A DNA stretch of 64,000 bases, from assembly GCF_008831285.2 (NCBI RefSeq), contig NC_045149.1:13976629-14040628 (forward strand), written 5' to 3'. This DNA is from Nymphaea colorata (Eukaryota; Streptophyta; Magnoliopsida; Nymphaeales; Nymphaeaceae). Numbering within the stretch: position 1 is the first letter of the stretch; every line of letters begins with the position of its first letter. The notes beneath the pieces were generated by a model. The model saw only the letters and a list, made by a program, of their open reading frames with translations. It did no database searches and was not told the origin of the DNA. Position numbers and translations under genes: made by a program. Below, one piece after another: positions 23,581 through 35,900 of this stretch.

Positions 23581-25650
23581 ATATTGGAATTTGAATTAAA
23601 ATTGAAGTTTGGGTAGCGAATGACTGACAGATTATCGATTGACATATGCTTCATATGTGATTGGAATCGATAAATGGCACGTACATGGGATCTCATGGTT
23701 GTGGGAATAAATAGACATAAAAGAAATAAGGTGCGGCATGGAGTAGCATTAGTAAAAATTAGAAGGTCGACCAGATCCCTGCTTCGTAAAATTTAAAAGT
23801 TTTCCTATCCTAATCTCAAAGCACAAATTCCCAGGTCCCATCTAAAAGCAAGAGTGATTTGTACAACGGAATCTCTTTCTAGAAAAGTTTGTAAGCAAGG
23901 TATAAGGTGTTCAAAAAGGAATGTGGTGGACTGTTTTTTTGCATCTCTCTATTGCGTAATGAACCAAGATTCCTGGGATGCTCATAAATATCTCCAAATG
24001 ACTCATAAGGGCAAGGAGATCAAGGGGATTTATTTGATTTTGGAGGATGTCAGTTGAATGTAGTGGGGGGCTTTTCGATCTTTTATGTCGGCAGATCAAA
24101 TTTAGATCCATATCCAGTATAATTTCAAATTTAGAACTTGTTGCATAGTGGGAACCAAGACCCGGCTAGCAATTTCTATGCCCAAGAATAGATCCCAAGT
24201 CCATAATCAACTCACGGGAGCCTAAAGTCCAAACTTAAGCAAATTATTTTTACAAATGATATCCCCACCGGACAGCAAGCCCAGCTTAATAGTACCCTGG
24301 ATAAAAGATACAAGTGTGTTTTCCCAGACCCATGATTTAGATCCTAATAAAACACTAAGGGGATCAAGGCTTGTTCAAACATGAGTGGTACAAATTTAAC
24401 TCTCACAGCTCACTCAACATTCATTCACAAACCATTCATACAATACCTAGAACGGCCAAACCATGCCCTTTCCCTTTGGTGGTCTAGCTACCCGCAGCCG
24501 TGTCCTTGGCATGGTGCCTTGGAGGGACTACTGACAGTAGCAATTGGCTAGAGCCTGGTTTAGAAAACAATTACACCCGTAACCCCATGCTATAGGATGT
24601 TGAGAAGTTACCTAGCCGATGAGAGATCGACTTAAACAGCAATAGATCCAAGAGAAAACCAGTGCCAAATCCACTCTCAGATATCTCAGCAAGGAGGTGG
24701 AACGAAGGCTAGGCCCGCCTGGCCTAGGACTGCTTGTGGACTGGTGGAACCTGGTCGAGAGAGACGGAGTGTCCCGGCAATGGAAGGGGACGACATTGGG
24801 GCTGCCTGCTACACCTGATGGATGGAGTGTGGATGCTGCAGGCCTCGGACGGCCAAGAGAGACAGCAACGTGATGGAGGAGCACCAGGATGGAGGTAGGG
24901 GCTCCGTCTGCCTGGCCGAGGTCGCCTTGGTGCTTATGACTATGTTCGGTGGAAGGGTGCAGCTATGGAGGCTGCAAGAAGAGGTTGTCTGATGATGTGG
25001 AGGTGGTGAACTGAGATGCACACGACCAATCCTTGGAGAGGGAACCTAACTAGTTAGACTCCAAGGGGACAAGCCGAGCTCAGAACAAGGAGGTGAGCTT
25101 GGTATAGGTTTAGGTAGGCTCGATTAGGTGAAGCGGGTTAGGTCTAGTTGGAAGTCATTCGGTAGTGGAGTGGGCTTGGTCTAGATGTGAGATGGAGGTT
25201 AAGTGCTAAGAGGGTCGGTTATGACTTAGAGATAGGTGAAGGGTTGTGCGAGAGAGGGTGGAGAGTTACACGAGAGAAGATGACGCTAATGATTAGGATC
25301 AGTTAGGCAAAGGGGTTTAAGTCAAGAGACATACGAGGGGAGTGGTTCACTAATGATGGGTGAAGGCTAGTAATGATGAGCAGGAGGAGTTAGCATGACG
25401 TGGAGGTTGATTAAGGCTTGCGTGAAGTGGAAAGGGTCGGTTATGAGAGGTGAAGAGGCTAAAAGGTTTGAGAAGGGTCTCCCTAGCTAAGGAAATTGAA
25501 TACGTACCTTAACTCCTCAATGATGGCTGATGATGGTGTGGGTGGAGGTTAATGGCTGAGGAGACACTCGGTGGAGGGATTTGTAACTCTCGTCTTTTAA
25601 GACGGGGAGCTCAAGAGGAGGCTGCGACGTGTAACAGTTGCAGCCAGTGC
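23581..25650. other. Intergenic, nothing recognised
   Basis: No supported exon. A G-rich plus-strand stretch of about 1 kb (24600-25600) shows GAGG/GGTTA-rich text typical of degraded repetitive DNA. A 90-codon minus-strand ORF there is of low complexity. Confidence 0.4.
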
Positions 25651-27249
25651 CCTCTCCTTAACTTGATTTAGTGCTCTCTTGATGGGAATACCCTTACCAA
25701 TTAATTCGAACTCTTGCAATGAATCAAACTGACCATGGGCAAATCGGGAATTCACTGAAATGATCGGGCTGGACCGAAAACTGATCGGAAAAGAAACAGT
25801 GATTGGTTACTCCGGCGGTAGCACACAGATTTCCGACGGGGAGTGAGTTCTTCGTGATGGCTGGTCGGATTCGCCTGAAACTTGGTGGGGATGTTGCTAA
25901 GATCTGGGCGATTATGCTGGGGTGAACGAGAGAGTGAAATTTGCCCTTGGTTGCTTCAGATTTTGCCTGCAACTTTTGCCCAGGCACTGCTTGGTTTCCG
26001 CCAAGCCGAGCGAGCGATGTGGTTGATTAAGGGTCGGCTATTGGTGAAAATACATCTCCTTTCTAGACAGCAATTCTCGAATTGATGCGGAGTGACTTGC
26101 TGCTGCTGAGGACAGAATTCTCAGGTTGATTCGCCATTGAATTCACAGAAATCCGACTTGCCTTCTACCATGGATTCCGATGAACCTTTGGATGCTCACC
26201 TTGACAATCAGTCCGATAGACTAGGCTGCGATCTACCTTTCTGGCATCTCTTTCTCTGATTTTGACAGAGATTAAGAAGCTTACTAGGGCCGATCTTGAC
26301 CTGTCTTAGGCTCTGCTCGAGGGGGAAGGAACCGGGAGATGAATTCGGTTCCTCCCTTAATCTCTAGCAGCCGGAGTCATTGATTGATTACTAGTCAACT
26401 AGAGCCACGAGTCGATTTCCGTCAAGCCTTCCTGAGATAGTTCGCCGGCCTCTAACTTCTTCCGGGGATGAAGAAGTTGCACCATGATAAGATGGTGATT
26501 CGGTCAGGGAATTTGTGCGTAGGATGAAGACGCTCTTAGAGGATTTCCGGTGTCCTCAAAGGTCGTCTCCAAACCTGTTTTGCTTCAACCAGAACCACGG
26601 GTTGGAGCCTTGGGATTCCAGTCATCGGCGGTAAGATGATGAGAGGAAGAGAGAGGCGAGAGCCAATTCACACGAAAAACTCAACTTCTAATTCTTGATT
26701 GCATACTGAAAAGATACTTACAAAAGAGTTTAAGTACTTGAAATAAAACCGGTTCTAAAACATGCACCGAGACACTTGCTGAAATAAAGGACTCGACTAT
26801 AAGCAAATGCATGAAAGGGAAATCGAGACAAGATGTCTCGGAAGTTCAGTGAGTTTGGCTTCTCTCTCGTGGGTTCAGCCATATAACCTGCCTAAGTTCG
26901 GCCTTAGGCTTGCCACGCGTGGACTGGGTCAGGACTAGACTCAGGGTTCGAACTCGCTATAACTGGATCTAGGTCTAGTTCCCCTGCCTGCTCAGCCTTG
27001 AAGTCTTCAGCCTGCTGCCCGCACTCCGCAGATGATGCTCCTCCCACATCACCCTCTACATCAACTTCAAGTTCTGCGTTAGCCTCCTTTAGCCCATCTA
27101 CGCTTTCCATTATGCTGGCCGCAAACCTGGCCGAAGGCGCTCGGCTCTCTTGGCCTTGCTTGGCCGTGCTGGCGCTGGCTCATGGCCTCCCTGTAGGAAG
27201 GTCTGCATCATTGCAGTTGCCACCATTTGTGGCCTAGAGGAGTAACACC
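25651..27249. mobile_element. GC-richer block, possible decayed retroelement
   Basis: Composition is similar to 7300-10660: moderate GC, no domain, and many short stop-broken frames. No paired LTRs or pol motifs could be read, so the label is an inference from composition and context only. Confidence 0.25.
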
Positions 27250-27318
27250 TTGAACATGAGACTCAAACCTAGATCTTTTGAGTGTAAACCACCATGCTAC
27301 CTGGTTAAACTACGCCCC
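27250..27318 (-). repeat. tRNA-derived SINE-like head
   Basis: On the minus strand, GGGGCGTAGTTTAACCAGG resembles a Pol III A box region (TAGTTTAACCAGG at 27300-27312). AGGTTTGAGTCT (27259-27270) resembles a B box (GGTTCGANTCC). Spacing is tRNA-like, but the cloverleaf is not convincing. It is therefore better read as a SINE head or tRNA relic than as a working tRNA. Confidence 0.45.
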
Positions 27319-27779
27319 TTGAAGCATTTATTGCACAGTTGAATGCTGGTGAAAGCTATGTGGCACCACCACAAGTGCGACAAAAGGTTGTGCACTTATT
27401 CATATGTTCTTTGAAGGTTGTCCAAAATCCTTCCCTTGTGTTTGAATGGCAAGAGTATGTCTGAGACAAAAGGCCCGAGTCACGCCTTCTTCTCCATCAT
27501 TCAAACATATAGCTCGACATACTTAACAGATTGAGCCTTCTCTAAATGAATAGTTTTCTAAAGGGACTGGAGAATTCAAATGGAGTATGGGAAACAAGCA
27601 GTGACACATTCAAAATCATGCTGGTTAAGAGAAACAAGTAATTTTCTCTGGATCAGGATTCACCTGTGTCGATCATTCTGATTATTATGTCCCCATTGAC
27701 CAGTGACGTCGCAAACTTTGCCCACAGCTCACCGGACACAACTTGCAAGAAGTCTCATGAACATGTCATATGAGGTCTA

Positions 27780-28578
27780 AGAACTGGATGAGGGAAAACC
27801 GATAGGATTATGGGATATTCTGCCAAACATGAAATAGTGTGTCAGGTTATCTTCAGTTACAGATTCTGGAAATCCCCTGAGGACCAAGGAAAATAATTTA
27901 CTGGACAATGTGTCTGCCTCTTTCGTTGTGAGCATGGTAGCAAATCCTCTTAGGCAGTGCTTATACACATGAATTAATGACACCCGCACACTGCCCACAC
28001 TGTACAATAAAATCATAGATTAAGTGATTCCTTTCTCAAGGTAATGAAACAAGTACAAGCAACTTTCTTGCCATGGAATAACCGATGACAATAACTTCAA
28101 GTGGTTTGCTTCCTGATAATTTTCTCCTTCAACTTCGTTGCTGCTACTCAACGTACATCCCATGTATACAACATGTGCCTAGCTAGGAGATACACCCAAT
28201 AAGCTAAAGGTTGGAACCAAAATGTCTACAATTTCTTTGGAAAAGAAAAATAGAACGTAGGAAAAAAGCAATCTAATTCTCGGTAAACTCTTAAATTAAT
28301 GGAAAAACTGGACTCAAAATTCATTTGGTTTTGGAAATGCTCAATTACGCCCAACAATTCACTGAAATCTAATTTGATGGTCTTTTATCACAAGAACTTT
28401 ATCAATATAATTATCGTTATTAACAAATAGTAACAACAAAGAAGAGGTCAATAAATTTTAACTAATAATCATGGAGTATCATATCAAGTATACGTACCTT
28501 TGGCGCTTTACTTGAAGCCCCATGGAGAAGGACAGAAGCAGAGACCAGGAAGAAGAGGAGCAGCATGGCTTCTTCCAT
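27780..28578 (-). pseudogene. Subtilisin-like protease (plant subtilase), 5' remnant
   Basis: Exon 1 (28498-28578) encodes MEEAMLLLFFLVSASVLLHG plus ASSKAPK, a secretory signal peptide, and ends at donor GTACGT. This fits plant subtilases, where the first exon ends just before VYIVYxG. A second exon begins at 27999 (acceptor TTGTACAG) and reads VSLIHVYKHCLRGFATMLTT then KEADTLSS. This matches the Inhibitor_I9 prodomain motif (YSYxHxxxGFAAxLTxxEAxxLS). The VYIVYxG...HH segment between them and the whole catalytic domain (D, H, S residues) are missing. Past the prodomain motif the reading frame loses the TTRSWxF signature. Confidence 0.6.
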
Positions 28579-29078
28579 GGGCAACGTCGAGATTAATGGT
28601 GTTCTTCCTCCTCTGGAGGCCTTATTTGTAGCCGTGATCATGTGGGAAAAGGCCAAAACGAATTTGTGTGAGCTGTATGGAATAGAACCTTGCTGTGGCC
28701 AAGTTAGAAAATTTGACTTATCGATGCTTTAGTCCTAGGGATCTTTTCTTTTTCTTTACTTTATTTCTTTATTTTTTTCCTCGTTTTATTTTTCTGGAGG
28801 ATTAAGACAGTGGGCACACATATTATCCCAACAAAGCATGCCTTGTATTCCTTTTCTTCCCCATATATATGAAAGATGTACTTCAGATTATGCCACGATC
28901 TTCAACTGGATTGAACCATTGTGTTGCGCGCACACACACACATAGGACCTAGACTGGTTGAGACTGAAATAATCAGGTTTAGTTTAGTTGGGATATCAAA
29001 TCAGGTTGTTACTGTTGTTGTTTTCACAGATATTGACCCATTAGGCAACAGATAGCTAAGAGAATAAACTGAATAGCA
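28579..29078. other. Spacer upstream of the subtilase remnant
   Basis: This would contain the old promoter of the minus-strand signal-peptide exon. A CA microsatellite lies near 28930-28944. No other feature was seen. Confidence 0.35.
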
Positions 29079-29277
29079 GTGTGTTTGATAAGAGGAACAT
29101 TGTGTGCTTGTAAAATGTATTTCAAAACCTTTACATTATTGTTTGAAAACACAATGTGTAATCATGTCTAACGTCTAATTGTTGACATTATGTTATGTTA
29201 ACTTTTACGTCATGTATTTTGAAAACGTAACCCAACAATACACAAAATATTATTCTTATCAAATTCTCACTGCAATA
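29079..29277. mobile_element. MITE-like element with inverted GCAGTG..TTTGATAAGA ends
   Basis: The left end GCAGTGTGTTTGATAAGA and the inverted right end GCAGTGAGAATTTGATAAGA match, with pairing continuing inward (TTGTGTGCTTG against TTTTGTGTATTG, then AAATGTATTT against AAAATACATG). It is about 200 bp and has no ORF. It appears related to 23335-23580. Confidence 0.6.
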
Positions 29278-30596
29278 ATCTTGTATTGGTAACGAGGAGG
29301 AAATGTTGCAACAAGATAATAAAAGAATGTATTTTTTTTACTTGGTTTATTGTGGCCGATCTGAGACCAACAGCATATCAGATTACCACATTGAGAAGAG
29401 AAAAAAAAAAGTCGAACTCCTCTGAGGCCGACTTCCCCACTTTTTCATTTTACCATCGCCGCATGAATTCTATTAGTGATGAGCCAATGTACTTCAAGAC
29501 CTTCAAGTTGAAGGATGATGAGTCACATGAAGGCATGTGTTCCTCACAAGACATTCACAGAGAGTTATTTAACCTAAAGTGGAAGAAAAAATAACAAAAG
29601 GAATAAAAAAAGAAGTCTGGGCTTCATGCATCCAACTGTTTGATGCCTCTTAAGTTGCCACAAAAACCAAAGAAAGCATCTTCCATTGGGGAAAATTGAA
29701 TTTAATCAAAAGAATATTCACACTGAGCAGCAACATTTTCTTTTGTTTAGGACAAGCAACATGTTTTTCCAATTTAAAGAAGAAGAGGGAAAAAACAATC
29801 AAACCTGTTTCTACTGCATTGAAAGAAGAGACTTTAAGTGCAGCTTCCTGAAATTAGGGTGGGAAGAGGAGATGTGGGTGACAAGAAAGTACAAATATTC
29901 TTTGGCGACGAAGAAGACTGAAATTTAGACCTTTTCCTTCTTTTGGCTTTGCCCTGCTCCTTTAGTGCCATCACGTGCTTTAAGCCCTCCTCCCTTTCAA
30001 ATCTATGATTTTTTCTCATGATGTTGTCTTTGTATGGCACGGCGATGGTGGTTGGCTTCTTTCTAGAGGGCCCCATTAAATTTAACAGGTCAAGTCCTCC
30101 CATGGTTCTTCATTGCATGTAGAAAGTGTTTGATTCCCATTTTCAGAATGTTGAAAGCAAGAACACCTTGTTCGTGCATGTTCGGAAAGACATAAGGATA
30201 AATGTTGTCATTTAAAACCACATTTTAAAAAGTTCTGGTAAATAAACATAATGATGTTTTCAAACTTTTTAGAACATCTTTATAAATATAAAGAAAACAA
30301 TATAAGGTAATGAAAAAGGTGTGAAGTTTTAGAATTAATTGGATTTTAGAAAAATATAATATTATGTGCATCTTTATATAACATTGCTATTGAATATTAT
30401 AGTACAACAATTACTGCCTTGTTCAAAATAGATAAAAATAGCTTTTTTTTCCTCAAAAGAAGAAACCACATCTTCTATTTCAAGAAAATCTTACATGCAA
30501 AGACATTTTATATTTTACAAAATGACAAGACAGTGGCCCCTGTGGCTCAACTTTCTAACTCTTCCACTGATTTGCATATGAGAGAAAAAGACAAAC
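29278..30596. other. Unassigned spacer with short ORFs
   Basis: Plus ORFs 29286-29594 and 29686-29928 and the minus ORF 29834-30103 (89 codons, very basic, starting MGGLDLLNLMGPSRKK) are present, but none has a motif I recognise. The minus ORF has an ATG and reasonable composition, so a small gene is possible but unsupported. Confidence 0.3.
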
Positions 30597-30830
30597 CTGG
30601 TAGCTCTTTGCCATTTACATCTTCAAATGTACTCTCATAGAACCTCACAGGTGTTCTTGTGGGGCTAGTTGCCAAATAAAATTTTCAGTAACCATTCAAT
30701 GAGTGAACAAATGGCAAGAACCCAATTGCTAACACTCTCTAAGAACTAGAAACAGCATCATCATTCCATGTGGCTAAGTTGGAAACCAGCACATCAACTT
30801 TGATTCTCTTGCACCAATACTTGAGAGGTC
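30597..30830 (-). pseudogene. Second copy of the GH2 beta-galactosidase exon, broken
   Basis: The reading frame starts PLKYWCKRIKVDVLVSNLAT, then WNDDAVSSS and a TAG at 30741-30739 caused by small deletions. In another frame it resumes LPFVHSLNGY.KFYLATSPTR and TPVRFYESTFEDVNGKELP up to the donor GTTTGT at 30596. The acceptor that is TTTGTAG in the window-start copy is TTTGCTG here, so AG is lost as well as the frame. The last part (FYESTFED) gives the exon 3' end that is cut off in the first copy. Confidence 0.82.
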
Positions 30831-32945
30831 CAGCAAACAGCAGTTGAATAACTTTAATTTTTAAAAGTATGTCAAGAATACATAGCAGAAATATATGAAG
30901 AATGCCAAATTCAACTATCTGCAATAAAAAAATGAAAAAAGAAAAGAGATGAACCTAGTACATGTGCCATCACAAATTGAGCTTTATACCTAAACAAGTT
31001 TAATTATACAAACTCAATTGCAAATCGCTATCTAAAGTTTCCAAATAATATACTAATCCTGAAAAGCAACATAAGATCATAATTCAGTACACAACAGCAA
31101 CTAACCAAATCTAAACAACAAAAGAATGTGCATCTACAATCACTCGCACACACAAGATGCATAGTCGATCCTCATCCAACTCCAAGGCCATGAGGCAATT
31201 CAGCAACATGCAAAGATCGTTTGAGCAGGTGTCTCATCAAGAACAAAAATGTGACTCCCAAACCCTATTGCCACTCCAAATATTGAAGACAACTCCGCCG
31301 ACCAGAGCTGGCATCATCTTGCCGGAGAATGGAGAAAATGCTTGGACGAGACATCTGAATTCCAAGAAGTCGCACTACAATCTTATACTCCAAATAGTGA
31401 TGTGTGACCCCTTGGGATCAAACTCTTTTCAATATTCACTATAATGGGCAATATTGTATGGACTTGCTTAAGAAGTCATTAAAATAGAGGAAAAAGAAAG
31501 CTGACCAATTTAAGGAACTAAAGAATAAATGGCCTATCAAAAGGATGAGAAAGCATAGAGAGAAACAAAAGATTTGCACAAAATAGTAAGTCGAAAATCT
31601 TTTTCCACTTGATTTGAAATGTAAACACTTCAAATTGCAAATGATGATCATAAAACTCCACGGTCCAATGCAACCACCGATGTTTCATCTTTGAAGGCTC
31701 GTTGACTATGTATCACTTCAGATGGATGACCAGAGTGATGCACTGCTTGTTCTCTCCTTCCATATTTTTCTGTCTGCAACATAGTACTCAAAATGCAGTT
31801 AAATATCAGGCACCTCAATCTTCAAAATTGCCAAATCGCTTGGAGTCCAAGATTTGCTAACAGTCCAAGACGCGATAATGCTGACACAAGGTGTTGAATT
31901 GTCAATCTTATTGATTGTACAACTATTTGTAGAAAATAATAATACATCCTAATAAAAAATTCTATTCGACATGCATACTTGAAACAAGACATGAAAGGGG
32001 TGACAACATCATCACACAATCGAAGTCTTGCCAGACCTCCACGCATCTTTGCTTCACCACCATGCATGCATGGATTCATGGTTTTCTGCATGATATCATC
32101 ATCATGTCACACAAATACTGATTAATGGCTCATGTTGGCTTGTAGATGAACTTTCAACTTCAAAAATGGCACTATACATTGATGCATAGGAAGAGGCGAT
32201 AAAAATGCCCCTAATCCCTTCCTTCACAACCCCCTTCAATTGGCTACCAATTTTAATGAGAAAATACAATGCATGCAGAATCAGGGATCAAATCTTTATA
32301 GATAATCCTATTGCCTCATTGTTCTACTGCACCATCAATAATTATGAAAATAGGTAGAGTCTCCTCCACAAAAAAGCATATTCAAGTGTCCTAGGCACTC
32401 AAAAGAGAAAGGGGCTAGCCTTTTCAATCAATAGGAGGCTTCAAGTGAGAAACAAAACACAGTGAACATACCGATGTACAAGGAGTAGTAGCAAATACAG
32501 ATGACTATACAACTCCAGTGTACACATGCATCCTTATATACCTAGGTATAGCGATGACATTTGCAACGAACATACATGCATTTAAATAGAATCACAAGCT
32601 CAATGAAGAGAACACGACAGTTAACAATCAAACTACAACTACTTTAACTAGGACTCAAACAAGCATAGCATTCTGAACCACGAGCACGACTCTCAACCAT
32701 GTCCCCACTATACTAAACTACAACTAATAAGGCAAGAAGAAATTTCAATTTTAAATCAAACTTTCATGCATCTTGAACTAGATCAAAACATCAAGAAAAA
32801 TCAATTTAAAATGTGTTCTTCACAAGAACAAACACAAATTTCATAATGATAACCAAATGGATTCAATGATGGCTAAGGATATGCACAAGGGATATTCAAG
32901 CCCTTCGCTCCCTCCCCCTCTCTCCCTCTCTCTCTCTCTCATGTA
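30831..32945. repeat. Right copy of the direct segmental duplication
   Basis: It matches 195-1145 in order (see there) and ends at the CT microsatellite near 32917-32941. Extra sequence at about 31090-32160 has no counterpart at the left and carries only short meaningless ORFs (31157-31444 plus, 31439-31651 minus, 31822-32091 minus). Confidence 0.75.
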
Positions 32946-35900
32946 TAAGCCCCGACTTAATCTCTCTCTCTTATATATGTAATCCGATGTTAAATATGCC
33001 AACATATAACAGTCAAGAAGAATACTTTTGTCTATATAGACAAGGTAGTGTGTTAAGTTCTAAACTATTTCATTGCATTTATGAAGTGCCGTTCATTTCA
33101 TTTTGTTGCTTCGTTATTAGTTTGAGCCTTCCCCAACTTCTACGATAATATAAGCAATTGTGTGACTGGGTCCACTAGGATTGGATTCTTCTAGAGATAA
33201 GTTGGATAAGTAAATATGTATGCGGAAATTTACATGTGAAGGAGCCAATGGGGAGTTTTGTGTTAGCTCCTCCCTTTTGAAAGATGAACGATGAGTCCCT
33301 TTTTACGATCTGAAGTTTTTTCTTTTATTGTCTCTTATAGTCACTTTCGTCCTAAAATTAATTGATTTTCTGCAGATCAAGTACTTGCCTGTGCCGTGCT
33401 TCACTTTCTCCTTCTTAATTTATTTTTGTTTTTTTTAAACATTTCAATTGGAGCTTGGCCTCAGGTAGGTTCATTTATGTATTACACTTAGTTGAACATG
33501 ACAGGCTAATGTTGAATTGAGATGGATATTTCTCTTTAAATGAAGTTTCTTAATAATAATTGAATGTGAATGTTTTATTTTAGTGTTTTATAGCATGAGA
33601 AAAAGCCAATGAAAGAAAAAAAAAGCCTTGGGCCCACTGTCTCATTCACTAAGCCATTATCTGCGCTGAAACTTTAACTATGCAAATGGGAAACCGATGT
33701 TTGGCAATTTGTGAGTTCTGAATTTTGATTTTCTAACTCAAGGAATCATGCTTCTCTCATGAGCTTCACTTTTTTGAAAAACTAGTTTTTTGCTTATATA
33801 ATCTACACCACTTTTTGAAGGCTTTTTTTAATTCATTTTCTTTAAGCTTTTAGGGTTTTGAAATGTCCACTTTGTAATATCTGTTTGTGTATTGTCTTTT
33901 TTTTTTTCAATTTCTGTTCCAGATGATTTTTTCTCTTTTCATGGTTTCAGAAAGAATTACCTAATTAATAGATATTCATGAATAGACAAAATTTTCCCAA
34001 CTGCTCTATATTTTTGGTAGCTCATCTTAATGGAGTTTTTATTGACTAACATTTTGAGTACCATTTGTCATTGTCATGTATGCCTAGGCAGGTATAGCAG
34101 GAAAATGCATAGCAGAAAAAGTGCAACCTCAAATATGGGTGTGACAGAATGTAAATATATATATATCTGTATATCTGCATATAAAGAGAAAGACTTGTGA
34201 TTTCTGAATTTCCTCAGAAGCATTTGAAGAATGTGTTTCATGATCTAGATTTTCTTGTCATGGTTGATGGGTATGAACTTTTTAAATGAGTGTTCTTTTA
34301 AGAAAAAAATGCATTAGCAGAGCTATTTTATCCAACCATTTTCATGCATAGCTTTAACATGCCTATTTCATTTAGGTACCACTTGAAAGTTTAACATAGA
34401 TCTCTGCATTGCATTTTGCAAACAAATAATCACTGGCTTTTTTAGCATAGTAGTAGTTGCTATTTTTCCTAAGCTTGTTTAGCATACATCCCATTTGAGA
34501 ATGAACTTGCACCTTTCTTTGAGAAGTTTTTGATTTTCATGCTTCATGTCTGTAGTGATAGTAGATTGTGACCACCGAAGTTGAAAATTCTTGCTTAATG
34601 ATGTTTTGAGTTATGATAGCAGTTGGAGTGATTGTTGCACTGAAATTTTGAAAGAATTCTAAATTTTCCATAGAAATGGAACTGCTTGAAGAAAAAGGAA
34701 CTCAATCAGATGAATATGAATGATTTGACAAATAATTTTTTTAAGTTGATATTTATTCACTCAAATTGTTTAGTTTACGATCATTTGTTTACTCTTCTAG
34801 TATTTACACGTACTAAAAAGCCTGTTCAACATTGTTGTTTCTAATTCTTCATTCTTAGTTGCTAAGATGTATCCCATATGATATCTATTATGAAACAGAT
34901 ACTGATACTTTATGGAGATCTGTTCTTTTCTTGAGACAGCTGATCGATATGTGTGTGTGCAGGATTAGACACTTAAATGGTGTGTGCAGGATTAGACACC
35001 TAGATGGCAAATGCCTTTGTTCCTATTTCTTTGATTAGGCCCCACTTTACGTACTGGGAGAAATTGTGTTGGCAAATGTTATTTATTCAATTTAATTAGT
35101 AGATATTTTTATCATGTTCTATTTAGTGGGACACTGTTGTAGATTAGTTACAGTGAAATTTTTATGTGTTTCTTTAAGAGTTGAAAACTGAAACTAGTTA
35201 GATTTGTTGAAAAGTGAAGACCTGATTGTAGAAACTCACCTATTTCTAATCTAAAGCATGTTTTCTTATGATTAAGTACGAGGAAACACAAACTTATGGG
35301 CTTTGTTTGGATAAAAAAAGCATCACTGCTTAGGCTTTTTGAGAGACCTGAAGTGAGGCCAAATGAAAAGTTGTATATACTAATATTTCCTTGCATGCAA
35401 GCGGAGACTTTTTTTGTCTTTTTTTGAAAATGCAACATTTGCACCCGCACTCAGACAACACTTTTTCCAATGTGTTGTACTCCTTTTTGCATTTTCTATC
35501 CGATAAGCTAAAAAGAAGAAATTGATTTTTCTGTCTCATTTCTTGAGTTTTCCATATCATATTTCATTACGGCTGTTTCATGACATTAAGTGAATGGAAT
35601 ATATAAATAAAATAAGATTTTTCACTGGGACTTCAAAGATTCATATAATGATCCTGAATGAAAGGAAAAAAAAAACATGTATAAACTGGATAACCATTTT
35701 ATTTTAATTATGCTTACTTGATCATCCATAGCATTTACATAATATGAAAATCTGGAGTTATTTCCTTTCAAATGTTATTTCTTTGTATTTTTGCTATTAA
35801 GATGCTCAAACTTGGGCCTTCAATGCCAATGGTCACCTATCCTCAAGTTGGTTGCTAAATACTATTATTTGTTTAATTATATTTGGGCCTGCCTATTGTA

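Noticed and set aside
29834-30103. A small basic protein gene on the minus strand
   Set aside because: There is a starting ATG, but no TATA box, domain or homologue known to me. The evidence is too thin.
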